From an uncultured Pseudovibrio sp. (GTDB lineage: Bacteria; Pseudomonadota; Alphaproteobacteria; Rhizobiales; Stappiaceae), in NCBI GenBank assembly GCA_947496145.1, contig CANMBS010000046.1:1-39753 (forward strand): a stretch of 39,753 bases of DNA, in the 5' to 3' direction. The notes beneath the pieces are model-generated. The model was not told where the DNA came from. It ran no database searches and was given only the letters and a program-made list of their open reading frames with translations. Position 1 is the stretch's first letter. Each line of letters starts with the position of its first letter. Shown here piece by piece: positions 1 through 7,960 of this stretch. A program made the translations under genes and the position numbers.

Positions 1-58
1 AATGCCTCCTCCAGCCAATAAGAGGATTGAATCAGAACCCAGCCGAAAACGCTAGAGG

Positions 59-352
59 TTAATAGAGGGCCTCAGCTGCAATGAGCGTTGTAACCAGCGC
101 TGTCCCCAGTGACACAAACACGCTGTTCTTGAAGTAGGCCATGAAGTCGGTGAATAAAATAACTGACTTGAAGTTCTCAAAGGTCAGCTCACTGGGCCAC
201 ATGGCGGTGCCTTCAGTGAAGATCAGCTTATCCAGTGTCAGACTGATCTTCATCAGCCAGTAAAGCGGGAACATTGCAAAGGCAACATAGAACGCCAGTG
301 CTGTATATTTTCCCGTGATAGCGAAAAACTTGATGGAAGGGCTTCTGTACAT
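59..352 (-). pseudogene. truncated sugar ABC transporter permease (MalG/COG0395 type)
   Basis: The 97-residue product matches the N-terminal third of a MalG-type inner-membrane permease. It has a first membrane segment (about residues 12-32, containing AFYVAFAMFPLYWL), a periplasmic stretch with WPSELTFENF, and the start of the second segment (YFKNSVFVSLGTALV). The family is usually 270-300 residues long. Here the frame meets a TAA at 59-61, just where the conserved AAYAL(S/A)RF motif should follow; the sequence reads IAAEALY-stop. Neither that motif nor the EAA loop that contacts the ATPase is present. The ATG at 350-352 lies one nucleotide beyond the stop of the partner permease, so the original gene was translationally coupled. 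The 58 bases left of the stop do not resume the permease in any frame I tried. The gene is therefore interrupted by an insertion or deletion, or the window end is a junction. The permease call is firm; the cause of truncation is not. Confidence 0.65.
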
Positions 353-353
353 C

Positions 354-1304
354 TTACACCTTCACGAGTTTCTGGCGCATTTTCAAAAGGATCATAGCGT
401 AAAGCATCATCAGCACCAGCAGCACCACTGCCAGTGTTGAGGCGTAGCCAAAGTCCAGTTTGCGGAATGCAGTGGTAAACACATAGGAAGACAGGATCTG
501 AGTTGAGTTCGCAGGGCCACCGCCAGTCATCACGTAAATCAGGTCTGCAAAATTGGCGATCCAGATCGTCCGCAGCATCACAGTAATAGCGATCATCGGA
601 GCCAGAAACGGCAGAGTGATTTTGGAAAATCGCTGCCACGGCGTGGCGCCGTCAATGTCCGCCGCTTCGTACATATCCGATGGGATGGATTGCAGGGCTG
701 CAAGAAGAGTGATTGCAAAAAACGGGATACCAAACCAGATGTTCGCGGTGATCGGCCCCCACATGGCAAGCGCTTTATCGCCAAGAATATTGAAGGGCTC
801 TGGCAATATGCCGAGCGCTGTCATCCAGTGTGGTAAAGGTCCGATAACCGGGTTGAACAACCATGCCCAGGTGAGTGCTGACAGCAACGTCGGGACAGCC
901 CAAGGCAAAAACACGAGTGCCTGCACCAGTTTCTTGCCATGAAATCTGGTGTTCAGCAGCATGGCCAGCCCGAGCCCCAGCAAAAACTGCATAGTGACGC
1001 AATAGAGCGTCCACCAGAAGGTATTTTTGACCGCAACGAAGAATTTCCTGTCGCTTAGCAGATCAGCGTAATTGTCAAACCCAACCCAGCCCGTTTTAAA
1101 CGGCTGCAACAGTGAAATGGATTGAAACGAATAAGATATCCCGATGATGAGGGGAACCAGAATAACCAGCGAAATGAGGATGAGCGCAGGCGAGAGGTAA
1201 AGGTACGGCTCCAGCATATAGGAAAGCGTCAGACCAATTCGCCCTCGTTTTGCAGCAGTCTCCGGTGGGCGTGCTGCTGATAGGCCTGAGTGTGTATTAG
1301 TCAT
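354..1304 (-). CDS. sugar ABC transporter permease (MalF/COG1175 type)
   Basis: This is a 316-residue inner-membrane permease of the carbohydrate-uptake ABC family. Several hydrophobic segments are visible: one near the N-terminus (YLYLSPALILISLVIL), one with TFWWTLYCVTMQFLLGLGL, and a C-terminal one. The EAA-loop signature reads YEAADIDGATPWQRFSKITL, the site that contacts the ATPase, and VMTGGGPANSTQ is the usual motif near the last segments. The frame extends upstream to a TTG at 1355, but that start lies in an intercistronic hairpin. I chose the ATG at 1302-1304, which has an AAGTGG-like sequence before it. It lies between the binding-protein gene and the truncated MalG-type permease, so the importer had a normal permease pair. 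No ATPase gene is in the window. The substrate is unknown. Confidence 0.9.
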   Translation of the reverse strand: MTNTHSGLSAARPPETAAKRGRIGLTLSYMLEPYLYLSPALILISLVILVPLIIGISYSFQSISLLQPFKTGWVGFDNYADLLSDRKFFVAVKNTFWWTLYCVTMQFLLGLGLAMLLNTRFHGKKLVQALVFLPWAVPTLLSALTWAWLFNPVIGPLPHWMTALGILPEPFNILGDKALAMWGPITANIWFGIPFFAITLLAALQSIPSDMYEAADIDGATPWQRFSKITLPFLAPMIAITVMLRTIWIANFADLIYVMTGGGPANSTQILSSYVFTTAFRKLDFGYASTLAVVLLVLMMLYAMILLKMRQKLVKV

Positions 1305-1337
1305 GGCGAACCACTTATTATGACGAGAAGAAAGGCC

Positions 1338-1360
1338 GGCCCCTGATAGCTTCAAGGGCC
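1338..1360 (-). promoter_or_regulatory. intercistronic hairpin between binding-protein and permease genes
   Basis: On the minus strand GGCCCTTGA pairs with TCAGGGGCC across a five-base loop, giving nine pairs with one G-T wobble. It lies between the stop of the binding-protein gene and the chosen permease ATG, and no T-run follows. This suits an mRNA-stability or partial-termination element that raises binding protein over permease. The role is inferred. Confidence 0.5.
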
Positions 1361-1379
1361 GAACGTTACCTGAAAAGCG

Positions 1380-2642
1380 TCAGTGCTTTGCTTTCCAGTT
1401 TGCGTATTCCTCGTTCAGGAATTCTGCCCAGTTGTCTGCCAGTTCCTGAGCGCTCACTTCACCAAGCAATGCCTGCTGACTGGTTTCCAGCGCCAGTGTG
1501 CTCACGAAGTAGCCATACTGTTCCAGATAGGTCGGCAGGATGATTGGCTCAAAGTTTGCGCTGTTCAGCTCAGTGAACCAGCCTTCAAACTGCTCGGTTT
1601 TGTAGTAATCGTCATTCTCAGCACCCGCGTGGATCGGGATCACACCAACATGACGTGCCCATGTCTTGTTGTTTTCAGGAGAAGAGATATGCGCAAGCAG
1701 CTTCCAGCTCTCTTTTGGATGCTCGGTGCTTTTGAAGATTGACCAGCCCGCAAAACCGATGGTTGGATAAGCTTTACCTGCCGGACCAACAGGCATTGGC
1801 ATGACCGCAAAATCTTCTGCGTCCATACGACCTGCAACGGCTGGCAGTGCGTCCGGGTCCTGATCAAGGAATGCACATGTGCCGGAGTAAAAGCCTGCAA
1901 CGATTTCGTTAAAGCCCCAGTTTACAGAGTCTTTTGGTGCAGAACCGTCTTTGTAAAGATCAATCAGGTACTGGATGCCTTCAACTGATCCCGGCTGGTT
2001 AATGGTGCTCTGGCCGTTCTCATCAAAGAACTTGCCGGAACCGTTCATGGCAGCAGCATACATGAACCATGCACCAAGACCACCAGCTCCGCCGCGCAGG
2101 CAATAGCCATATTTTCCGTCAAGCTGAGAGACTTTTGCAGAGGCTTGTTTAAACTCAGCCATTGTAGCTGGCGGTGTTTCAACCCCTGCCTGTTTCAGCA
2201 GCTTCTTGTTATAAAACATTGCGCGCAGGTAGAAGCCGTAGGGAATGGAATAGGCTGTACCACCGGACTGACGCGCCATTGCCATGGTTTTATCTGTCAG
2301 CGTTCCACCGTATTCCCAGGCTTTGATGCTGTCTTCCAGATTGGCGAGCATGTCTGCGCCCACATACATTGCCTGCCATTTATCTGGCATTTCAACAATA
2401 TCCGGCACATCGCCGCCAGCAACCATGGTCGCCAGCTTTTCAAACGCCTGCCCCCACGGCAAAGAGACGATCTCAACCTTTGTGCCCGGATTTGCCTTTT
2501 CGAATTCAGCAACCATCCCTTTCAGCACTTCAGTGCGTGCAGGGCTGGTGATGACTTCCACAAGCTTTAGATTGGTTTCCGCCAGTGCTGTACTGGCCAT
2601 AAGACACGCGACCGCAGACAGGCCCAGAGCAAGTTTTTTCAT
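1380..2642 (-). CDS. ABC transporter solute-binding protein, family 1 (sugar type)
   Basis: This 420-residue periplasmic binding protein has a typical Sec signal peptide (basic MKK, hydrophobic LALGLSAVACLMAST, cleavage near ALA-ET at residues 20-22). The mature part follows the MalE-like family 1 pattern: VLKGMVAEFEKANPGTKVE, a VAGGDVPDIVEM segment, YSIPYGFYLRAMFYNKKLLK, and a FAGWSIFKSTEHPKESWKLL lobe. It delivers substrate to the permeases downstream. The substrate cannot be read from sequence. It is unusual that the gene just upstream encodes a cystathionine-lyase-type PLP enzyme instead of a glycosidase or sugar dehydrogenase, so a sulfur- or amino-acid-containing ligand is possible. The ATG at 2640-2642 is preceded by GGGAGGAAAAC, a good ribosome-binding site. 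Confidence 0.92.
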   Translation of the reverse strand: MKKLALGLSAVACLMASTALAETNLKLVEVITSPARTEVLKGMVAEFEKANPGTKVEIVSLPWGQAFEKLATMVAGGDVPDIVEMPDKWQAMYVGADMLANLEDSIKAWEYGGTLTDKTMAMARQSGGTAYSIPYGFYLRAMFYNKKLLKQAGVETPPATMAEFKQASAKVSQLDGKYGYCLRGGAGGLGAWFMYAAAMNGSGKFFDENGQSTINQPGSVEGIQYLIDLYKDGSAPKDSVNWGFNEIVAGFYSGTCAFLDQDPDALPAVAGRMDAEDFAVMPMPVGPAGKAYPTIGFAGWSIFKSTEHPKESWKLLAHISSPENNKTWARHVGVIPIHAGAENDDYYKTEQFEGWFTELNSANFEPIILPTYLEQYGYFVSTLALETSQQALLGEVSAQELADNWAEFLNEEYANWKAKH

Positions 2643-2687
2643 GTTTTCCTCCCGATGTTAAGTGGTTTGCAGCAAGTTGCAGGATGG

Positions 2688-3860
2688 TTAGACGACGCTT
2701 TCTCCCAGAGCGCCTGCAAAATCTTTCCAAAGGTCTTCCGCATCTTCCAGACCAAGGCTCATGCGGATGATTGTGTCTGGTACCTTGAAACGTTGAAGCG
2801 AGTTCTGCTCGCCCTTTTGCGCAAGGCTCACCTTGGATGGCAGAACAAGACTTTCAAACCCGCCCCAGCTCACCCCCAGACTGAAGTGCTTCAACTGATC
2901 AACAAGCTTTTCAATGTTCACTGAGCGTTCAAACTCAACAGACAAAAGCCCTGAGCGCCCGGACAGGCCCGGCACGCTCCCCGCTCCCGGCGAATGAACC
3001 GCAGCAACAGCCTTGTGATCAGACAATCGCTCAATAAACAGATTAGCTGTCGCTTCGTGCGCCTTCATGCGGGCATTCAGGGTGCGAAGACCGCGAACAA
3101 GCAACCATGCTTCGAACGGGGCCAGCTTGCCGCCAAAGAGTGGCAGGGTTAGCTCACGTATGGCCTGAATGTTCTCCTGACTGGAGATTGTGACCCCCGC
3201 AACCACATCTGAGTGCCCTGAGATGTATTTGGAAGCCGAATGCACAACCACATCAATGCCAAGTTCCAGCGGGCGCTGGAACACAGGGGTTGCCCAGCTG
3301 TTATCGATGATGGTCATGGCTCCATGGCGCTTCGCATAAGCAGCTACCTTAGGCAGATCCATTGCCTCCAGCATCACACTGTTTGGGCTTTCCAGATAAG
3401 CAATACGGCACCCGGCGAGCAGCTCAGGGTCGTTTTCCATATCCGCAACGGAGTGGTAGGTTACGACCACCCCAAAGGGGCGCAGAATTTTTTCAAAAAA
3501 GCGATAAGCGTCCGGGTAGACATGCTCCACACAGGCAATGCGATCTCCCGGTCGCACAAATGCCATCAGTGTGGAACTGATTGCTGCCATGCCGGAGGAA
3601 AAAGCAACGGCAGCCTCACCTCTTTCTGCACTCGCCATCATGCTTTCAAAGGCATCGATGGTTGGGTTTGCAACCCGCGTGTAAAGATATTGCTGATGCA
3701 GGCCCGCCATTGTGTCTTTAAAGGTACCAACACTTTCGAAACTGAAAAGCGAGCTTTGATAGAGCGGCGGCGTGATGGAACCGGAAGGGTCGTTACAAGC
3801 CATCGCCAGTCGGGTGGACAGAGATATCTGGTCTTCTGAGGTGTGATTATTGTTCTTCAT
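2688..3860 (-). CDS. PLP-dependent Cys/Met metabolism enzyme (cystathionine beta-lyase-like)
   Basis: This is a cytosolic fold-type I PLP enzyme of the transsulfuration family, 390 residues from the chosen start. Visible motifs are SGMAAISSTLMAF (cofactor-phosphate region), YLESPNSVMLEAMDLPKV, the Asp of TIIDNSWATP that contacts the pyridine nitrogen, and the Schiff-base lysine in SASKYISGHSD. The C-terminal WGGFESLVLPSK resembles MetC. Members cleave or form C-S bonds at the beta or gamma carbon, and sequence alone does not separate beta-lyase from gamma-lyase or gamma-synthase. The start was set at the ATG 3858-3860, which overlaps the regulator gene by 14 bases; an in-frame ATG at 3879-3881 and a TTG at 3890 are alternatives. 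Its place in an importer operon suggests it acts on an imported thioether, not in general methionine synthesis. Confidence 0.85.
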   Translation of the reverse strand: MKNNNHTSEDQISLSTRLAMACNDPSGSITPPLYQSSLFSFESVGTFKDTMAGLHQQYLYTRVANPTIDAFESMMASAERGEAAVAFSSGMAAISSTLMAFVRPGDRIACVEHVYPDAYRFFEKILRPFGVVVTYHSVADMENDPELLAGCRIAYLESPNSVMLEAMDLPKVAAYAKRHGAMTIIDNSWATPVFQRPLELGIDVVVHSASKYISGHSDVVAGVTISSQENIQAIRELTLPLFGGKLAPFEAWLLVRGLRTLNARMKAHEATANLFIERLSDHKAVAAVHSPGAGSVPGLSGRSGLLSVEFERSVNIEKLVDQLKHFSLGVSWGGFESLVLPSKVSLAQKGEQNSLQRFKVPDTIIRMSLGLEDAEDLWKDFAGALGESVV

Positions 3861-4614
3861 GCAGTATTTTTGTGACCTCATCCTCAACAATCGAGAATAT
3901 CTCGATCAAGACGGCCTTGGTCTTCTCCCAATTTCTGGCGATGATGGCATCAGCAAGATCCCTATGGATCGGGATACTGCGGTCTGCCATCTTCGGTTGG
4001 TCAAACGGAGCTTGATAGATATCGTGAAACGCGGCATGGAGCTGCTTAATCAGCTGGCCAAACAGTGGGTTGCCTGATGCATCGTAGATTGCTTCATGGA
4101 AGCGGTGGTCCGCGTCAAACCAGTTTTCGCCAGCCTCATAAAGTGCAAGTAACTCCTCGCAGCGGGCATTTATGATGCGCATGTCTTTTTCAGTGGCATT
4201 GTGAATTGCCAGACGCGCCACTTCCAGCTCAAGCGGGCGTCGTACAGCCAGCGTGCGCATCAAACCTTGCGCCTCTACCTGAATAACCACAGGCTTTTGA
4301 ATGCCATTGCCTGTAACGTCCGCCGCAAGCCGGGTCCCTGCCCCTTTGTTGCGTACAATAATCCCCATGCGTTGCCAGGCCGTCAAAGCTTCACGAATGC
4401 TGGAGCGCCCGACCCCAAGCGAGCTTGCCAGTTCTTTTTCTGAGGGCAGCCTGTCGCCCACCTTAAGGTTTGCAACCTCGATGATTTCCATCAGCGCGTT
4501 CAAAACTTCCTGACCACGTGTCCCTGCCGGATCAGAGATCCGGCGCTTTGCAGCTTCCCTGATCACCATTTCACGGGATGCAGCTTGCCGCTCTCTGTCA
4601 CTTGCTTCAGTCAT
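3847..4614 (-). CDS. GntR-family regulator, FadR/FCD subfamily
   Basis: This regulator has an N-terminal winged helix (about residues 25-95) with the GntR signature RLPSEKELASSLGVGRSSIR followed by EALTAWQRMGIIV. A C-terminal all-helical FCD ligand-binding domain contains RRPLELEVARLA and the metal-site histidine pattern in FDADHRFHEAIYDASGN. FCD proteins usually bind small carboxylates with Zn or Ni. It is first in the operon and overlaps the lyase gene, so it probably controls the importer and lyase and itself. A perfect 8-1-8 palindrome lies just upstream (4651-4667). I chose the ATG at 4612-4614 because GTGGAAAA precedes it; the upstream ATG at 4642-4644 would add ten residues and has no visible ribosome-binding site. 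Confidence 0.9.
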   Translation of the reverse strand: MTEASDRERQAASREMVIREAAKRRISDPAGTRGQEVLNALMEIIEVANLKVGDRLPSEKELASSLGVGRSSIREALTAWQRMGIIVRNKGAGTRLAADVTGNGIQKPVVIQVEAQGLMRTLAVRRPLELEVARLAIHNATEKDMRIINARCEELLALYEAGENWFDADHRFHEAIYDASGNPLFGQLIKQLHAAFHDIYQAPFDQPKMADRSIPIHRDLADAIIARNWEKTKAVLIEIFSIVEDEVTKILHEEQ

Positions 4615-4650
4615 TTTTCCACTATTCACTCTGGTCGCCCTCATTATGCA

Positions 4651-4667
4651 ACAATGTCTGACATTGT
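4651..4667. promoter_or_regulatory. operator palindrome of the GntR/FCD regulator
   Basis: ACAATGTC-T-GACATTGT is a perfect inverted repeat with eight-base arms and one central base. It has the shape of FadR-subfamily sites (TnGTnnnACnA core) and lies 37 bases upstream of the chosen regulator start. A related half-site, TCAGACATT, lies at 4680-4688. Autoregulation is inferred. Confidence 0.65.
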
Positions 4668-5505
4668 AAAGTCACTTTATCAGACATTCTTTTCAAATCT
4701 GTATTCGCACTTACACAACTCGCACATGAGTTCACCTTCCGCGACATCACCAGAAGCGAAATTTCACAGGTTTCTGATGATTGCCAGCACATAAGGTTGA
4801 GGCATCAGGTGCAAAACTCCCCATTGTCCGTGTTGTTAACGACAAGAAAAGAGCTTTGACCGAAGAAGCAATCTCGTTGCTCCATCACTGAAAACACATG
4901 GACCGATTGCACTGCTCGCATACGAGCTGAGCAGCGCAATAGTGCGTTTTCGATTCGCTTTGTCTGACAAAAGGAAGATAATCGCGGGCTTTGAAAATCA
5001 GGGGGTGTGCTGCTCAAAAGGAGAACAGCAGCCGGAACTCATGAGCTTAAAGGTTATTACGATCTGTCTGCACAACAATCATGCAAAAGCTACTCCAATA
5101 AATCTCAGCCTATCGTTTTACGTTCCGCTTAACTGGGGTGTAACAGTTCGCTCGCGAAGCAATATGAGTCCTATCTGCATTTTCTTTTAACTGAGACCTC
5201 ATTGCGCACCGACACGTAACGTTGCTCCGAGTGCGCTGGACCGCCTTCTCATTTAAAGCCCTGACAGTTCTCGCGTCTGTCCTAACTTAATTGCGAAGGC
5301 GACGCTGGAAAGGCAGATCTGGCTATGAGAAAGACAGTGATCATTGCTAAAGCAGTTCGCGTTTAAGCTGAAACGCTTGATCTGCTTTAGCTTTTGTTTT
5401 TGCGTATCTTTATCTGAAAACCGGTGTCCACTTTTCAGAGATACGCTTTAATGAAAAATCGTCTGGCTTAAATCTCTTGAATTTCACCGCTGCTGCGTCT
5501 CGGTA
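4668..5505. other. long intergenic region with no convincing gene
   Basis: This stretch separates the 5' end of the importer operon from the 3' end of the MFS gene. It holds the secondary TCAGACATT half-site, a small hairpin GCTCG-CATA-CGAGC near 4916-4929, and the RIME-type element at 5346-5446. An open frame of 82 codons at 4942-5190 has no recognisable motif and poor codon character, so I do not call it a gene. The rest shows no feature I can support. Confidence 0.5.
5346..5446. repeat. RIME-like composite palindromic repeat
   Basis: Two adjoining palindromes are seen. The left one pairs GCTAAAGCAG (5346-5355) with CTGCTTTAGC (5382-5391), with a nested GCGTTT/AAACGC at 5359-5364 and 5371-5376. 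The right one pairs GCGTATCT (5402-5409) with AGATACGC (5439-5446) and inside it CTGAAAA (5414-5420) with TTTTCAG (5432-5438) around the core ACCGGTGTCCAC. The pattern 'CTGAAAACCGGTgTCCACTTTTCag', preceded by a CGTTTnnnnTGAAnCGCTTGA hairpin, is the typical look of rhizobial/Brucella intergenic mosaic elements (RIME and relatives). It lies downstream of the MFS gene and may also stop transcription. The family match is from memory, not from a search. Confidence 0.7.
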
Positions 5506-6732
5506 CTAGTTATCTCCAGCAGCTTCCAGTAGCGGAGAACGACGAGAATGCAGCAAAAACACGCTGATGTAAACCAGCAAGCCAACGGTCGGCATTACAG
5601 CCAAAAGCCAAAGTGCGGATTGCACATCATAGTTGAACCAGATGTAACCCAGCAACGCCGGAAAAATTATACGCGCACCACTCACAGTCAGGTCAACAAG
5701 GGCCAGAAAACGGCCTTTACAATGATCCGGCGCATTTTTTGACACATATGCCGGCAGGATAATCGAATAAATTATTTCGCCAAGTGACCAGAATGTAATG
5801 CCCAACAGCAACGATGTTGTATTAAAACCGATGACAATAGTCAGCATGCCTACAGTCCAAAAGCAGGCAGAGACAACCATCATAAGCGGTTCACTACGGT
5901 CTCGTATCAGGCGCTCAACGATGAACGATGCGCCAAGAACAATTGCTGCATTTAATGTGTAGACGGCACCAACCATTATCTCGCTGGTGTGAAACACATT
6001 TTTGAGCAACAGTGGTACAAGATATTCCATGCCGAACAACACACCTATGAGCAGGATACCGGACAAGCAAAATATTGTCAGTGCCGGGAATGCTGCCATC
6101 AGCTGTAACAAGCTTTGGTTATTCTGACTTTGTGTTGCGTTCTTTGTGCTGCTATTGATTACTGCTTTTAACCCGAAGTAAATCAGTAGCAAGCAAACGA
6201 CTTTGGAGAAAATGTCGCCATAGAACACGAGTTCAAAAGAGCGCACAGCAAGCACGCCTCCGAGCAGGGGGCCAAAAGCCATACCTAAGTTCTTAAAAAC
6301 ATAATCGTTCGCGTAGGCAAACTGGCGCTGCCCGGCATCGGATAGTCTGGCTATTAAAAGATTGCCAGCAGGTCCATACATCCCCATCCCTAGCAACCCG
6401 ATAAAGAGAAAAAATGTATAGGCATAAGGATGAATATCTTGTGTCATCAACCCCCAGTACCCAAGAATATTAATAGAAAATGATAGGAGAATGACCCCTT
6501 TGGGTTGCCAGCGATCAACCAGACTACCACTCAACAGATTGCCCAGAATCATTCCTAAGCTACCAACTGACAACATGGTCCCGGCTGCTGCCACTGATAA
6601 GCCGCGCCCGTTCACAAGATACAGGGTCAGAAAAGGATAAACAAACATACCCAATCTATTCACCAGAGAGCATAAAAAAATGAAGTACAGTTGCTTCGGC
6701 AGTGCTTTGAAATCTTTGATGACGCTGAGCAT
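5506..6732 (-). CDS. MFS transporter (drug/metabolite efflux type)
   Basis: This 408-residue integral membrane protein has about twelve hydrophobic segments. An MFS motif A-like loop sits between segments 2 and 3 (GNLLSGSLVDRWQPKGVIL), with a repeated pattern in the second half. The N-terminal LPKQLYFIFLCSLVNRLGMFVYPFLTLYL resembles DHA1-type exporters. The ATG at 6730-6732 lies one nucleotide after the stop of the ATP-grasp gene (TGATATG) and has AGGTGG five bases upstream, so the two genes are translationally coupled. An in-frame GTG at 6741 is a worse alternative. The tight pairing with a ligase suggests it exports, or gives self-resistance to, the ligase product. The substrate and direction are inferred; import of a precursor cannot be excluded. 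Confidence 0.88.
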   Translation of the reverse strand: MLSVIKDFKALPKQLYFIFLCSLVNRLGMFVYPFLTLYLVNGRGLSVAAAGTMLSVGSLGMILGNLLSGSLVDRWQPKGVILLSFSINILGYWGLMTQDIHPYAYTFFLFIGLLGMGMYGPAGNLLIARLSDAGQRQFAYANDYVFKNLGMAFGPLLGGVLAVRSFELVFYGDIFSKVVCLLLIYFGLKAVINSSTKNATQSQNNQSLLQLMAAFPALTIFCLSGILLIGVLFGMEYLVPLLLKNVFHTSEIMVGAVYTLNAAIVLGASFIVERLIRDRSEPLMMVVSACFWTVGMLTIVIGFNTTSLLLGITFWSLGEIIYSIILPAYVSKNAPDHCKGRFLALVDLTVSGARIIFPALLGYIWFNYDVQSALWLLAVMPTVGLLVYISVFLLHSRRSPLLEAAGDN

Positions 6733-6733
6733 A

Positions 6734-7960
6734 TCAACCACCTACCTGAATCTGGAAGGCGTCACGAATACTGCGAAAATTTTGGGTGACTGCTTCAAAA
6801 TCATCGCCATTACAAATGTAATAGCCCAACACCTCATAGCAATGTTCTGCCTCCTTCAGAACATCTCCTTTTTGTGCCCAAACTTCCGCTTCAAGGACTG
6901 TTGGTAAGGCGCGGATAGCATCGCTGTCGCTGATCTTTGTGATAGAGCCTGTCGCCAGCGTAGACAGATATTCAGCACCATAACTTGTTGTATAATTTGG
7001 ATTTATACTCGTATCTTGTTTTAAGTCCATCCTGATCCATTGCTCTACCAGATCAAATCCGTAAGCATGACTGATAAGAGAAATGATTGGCCCTCCGCCA
7101 CAACGCGCAGCAGTCTCGCCAAAGTAAATTTCACCATCATCGGTAAGATAGAACTCAGTGTGCGCGACACCTGTATGCATGCCGAATTTCTTTAAAACAT
7201 AGCGACATTGCCTAAGAATTTCTTTCTGTTCTTTGGTCTCGCCCTGCCCGAGCGTGACAACCCCCTGATGCTGCCCGGACTGCTTATAATCAATGATGTT
7301 GTAAGTATATTGCGAGAGATTATCGAAAACAGTCTCGCCGTTTTGCACCAGACTGTCGATAAAATACTGAACGCCATCAATGTATGCTTCAGCGCGATAA
7401 TTATGACGATCATTACAGATTTTCGCCCAGATTCGCTCCAGTTGTTCTGCCGTTTCAACCTTATAGGTATTACCGCAACCATAACCATTATATGGCTTGA
7501 CGATCATCGGAAAGCCGTGCTGTTTGACAAACTCTTCCAAAATGGTTTTTGTATGGGGAACGCAACAATGCGGCGTCTTAAGGCCAAGTTCTTTGGCTCG
7601 CTGCTGCATCACATTCTTATCTCTGAAATGGATACCCGCTGACGGTTGCAAGCCGATGATATTATTATCTTCCCGACACAGGCAAGCGGTGTAAACATCT
7701 TCATCATGAAAAACGAAAATGCGTTCGACAGCGGTTTTTGCGCAAATAGTTCGCATTCGTGCACGGACTTCACCGACATCACTCAGATTTACAAACTCAT
7801 AGGTTGCAATTTTGTTTAGAATTGCCCTGGAGGGGATGCTCTCGGAGTGAAACACGACGTGCAACGAGTAGTTCAATTTATCTACAATATTAACGAAGTT
7901 ATCGAGATACTTAAAATGCATAGCAACTTCGCCACGAAAGAATATAACAATCTTCTTCAT
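6734..7960 (-). CDS. ATP-grasp ligase (carboxylate-amine ligase type)
   Basis: This cytosolic ATP-grasp enzyme has 408 residues. The N-terminal pre-ATP-grasp region (1-105) is followed by RDK (K115), the ATP-binding MIVKPYNGYGCGNTY (K155), and the Mg-binding end of the fold: HTEF (E269), then GEIYFGETAARCGGG (E282, R286). The family joins a carboxylate, activated as acyl phosphate, to an amine or similar nucleophile. The layout resembles L-amino-acid/dipeptide ligases and other stand-alone natural-product ligases, not a primary-metabolism member I can name. The start is the ATG at 7958-7960, with GAGG eleven bases upstream; a TTG at 7981 is less likely. It forms a two-gene operon with the MFS transporter and is divergent from a radical SAM enzyme. 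The gene is more AT-rich than most of the window. The product is unknown. Confidence 0.85.
   Translation of the reverse strand: MKKIVIFFRGEVAMHFKYLDNFVNIVDKLNYSLHVVFHSESIPSRAILNKIATYEFVNLSDVGEVRARMRTICAKTAVERIFVFHDEDVYTACLCREDNNIIGLQPSAGIHFRDKNVMQQRAKELGLKTPHCCVPHTKTILEEFVKQHGFPMIVKPYNGYGCGNTYKVETAEQLERIWAKICNDRHNYRAEAYIDGVQYFIDSLVQNGETVFDNLSQYTYNIIDYKQSGQHQGVVTLGQGETKEQKEILRQCRYVLKKFGMHTGVAHTEFYLTDDGEIYFGETAARCGGGPIISLISHAYGFDLVEQWIRMDLKQDTSINPNYTTSYGAEYLSTLATGSITKISDSDAIRALPTVLEAEVWAQKGDVLKEAEHCYEVLGYYICNGDDFEAVTQNFRSIRDAFQIQVGG

Noticed and set aside
4942-5190. 82-codon open frame in the long intergenic region
   Set aside because: No recognisable motif, no good ribosome-binding site and cysteine-rich, unstructured composition; likely chance.
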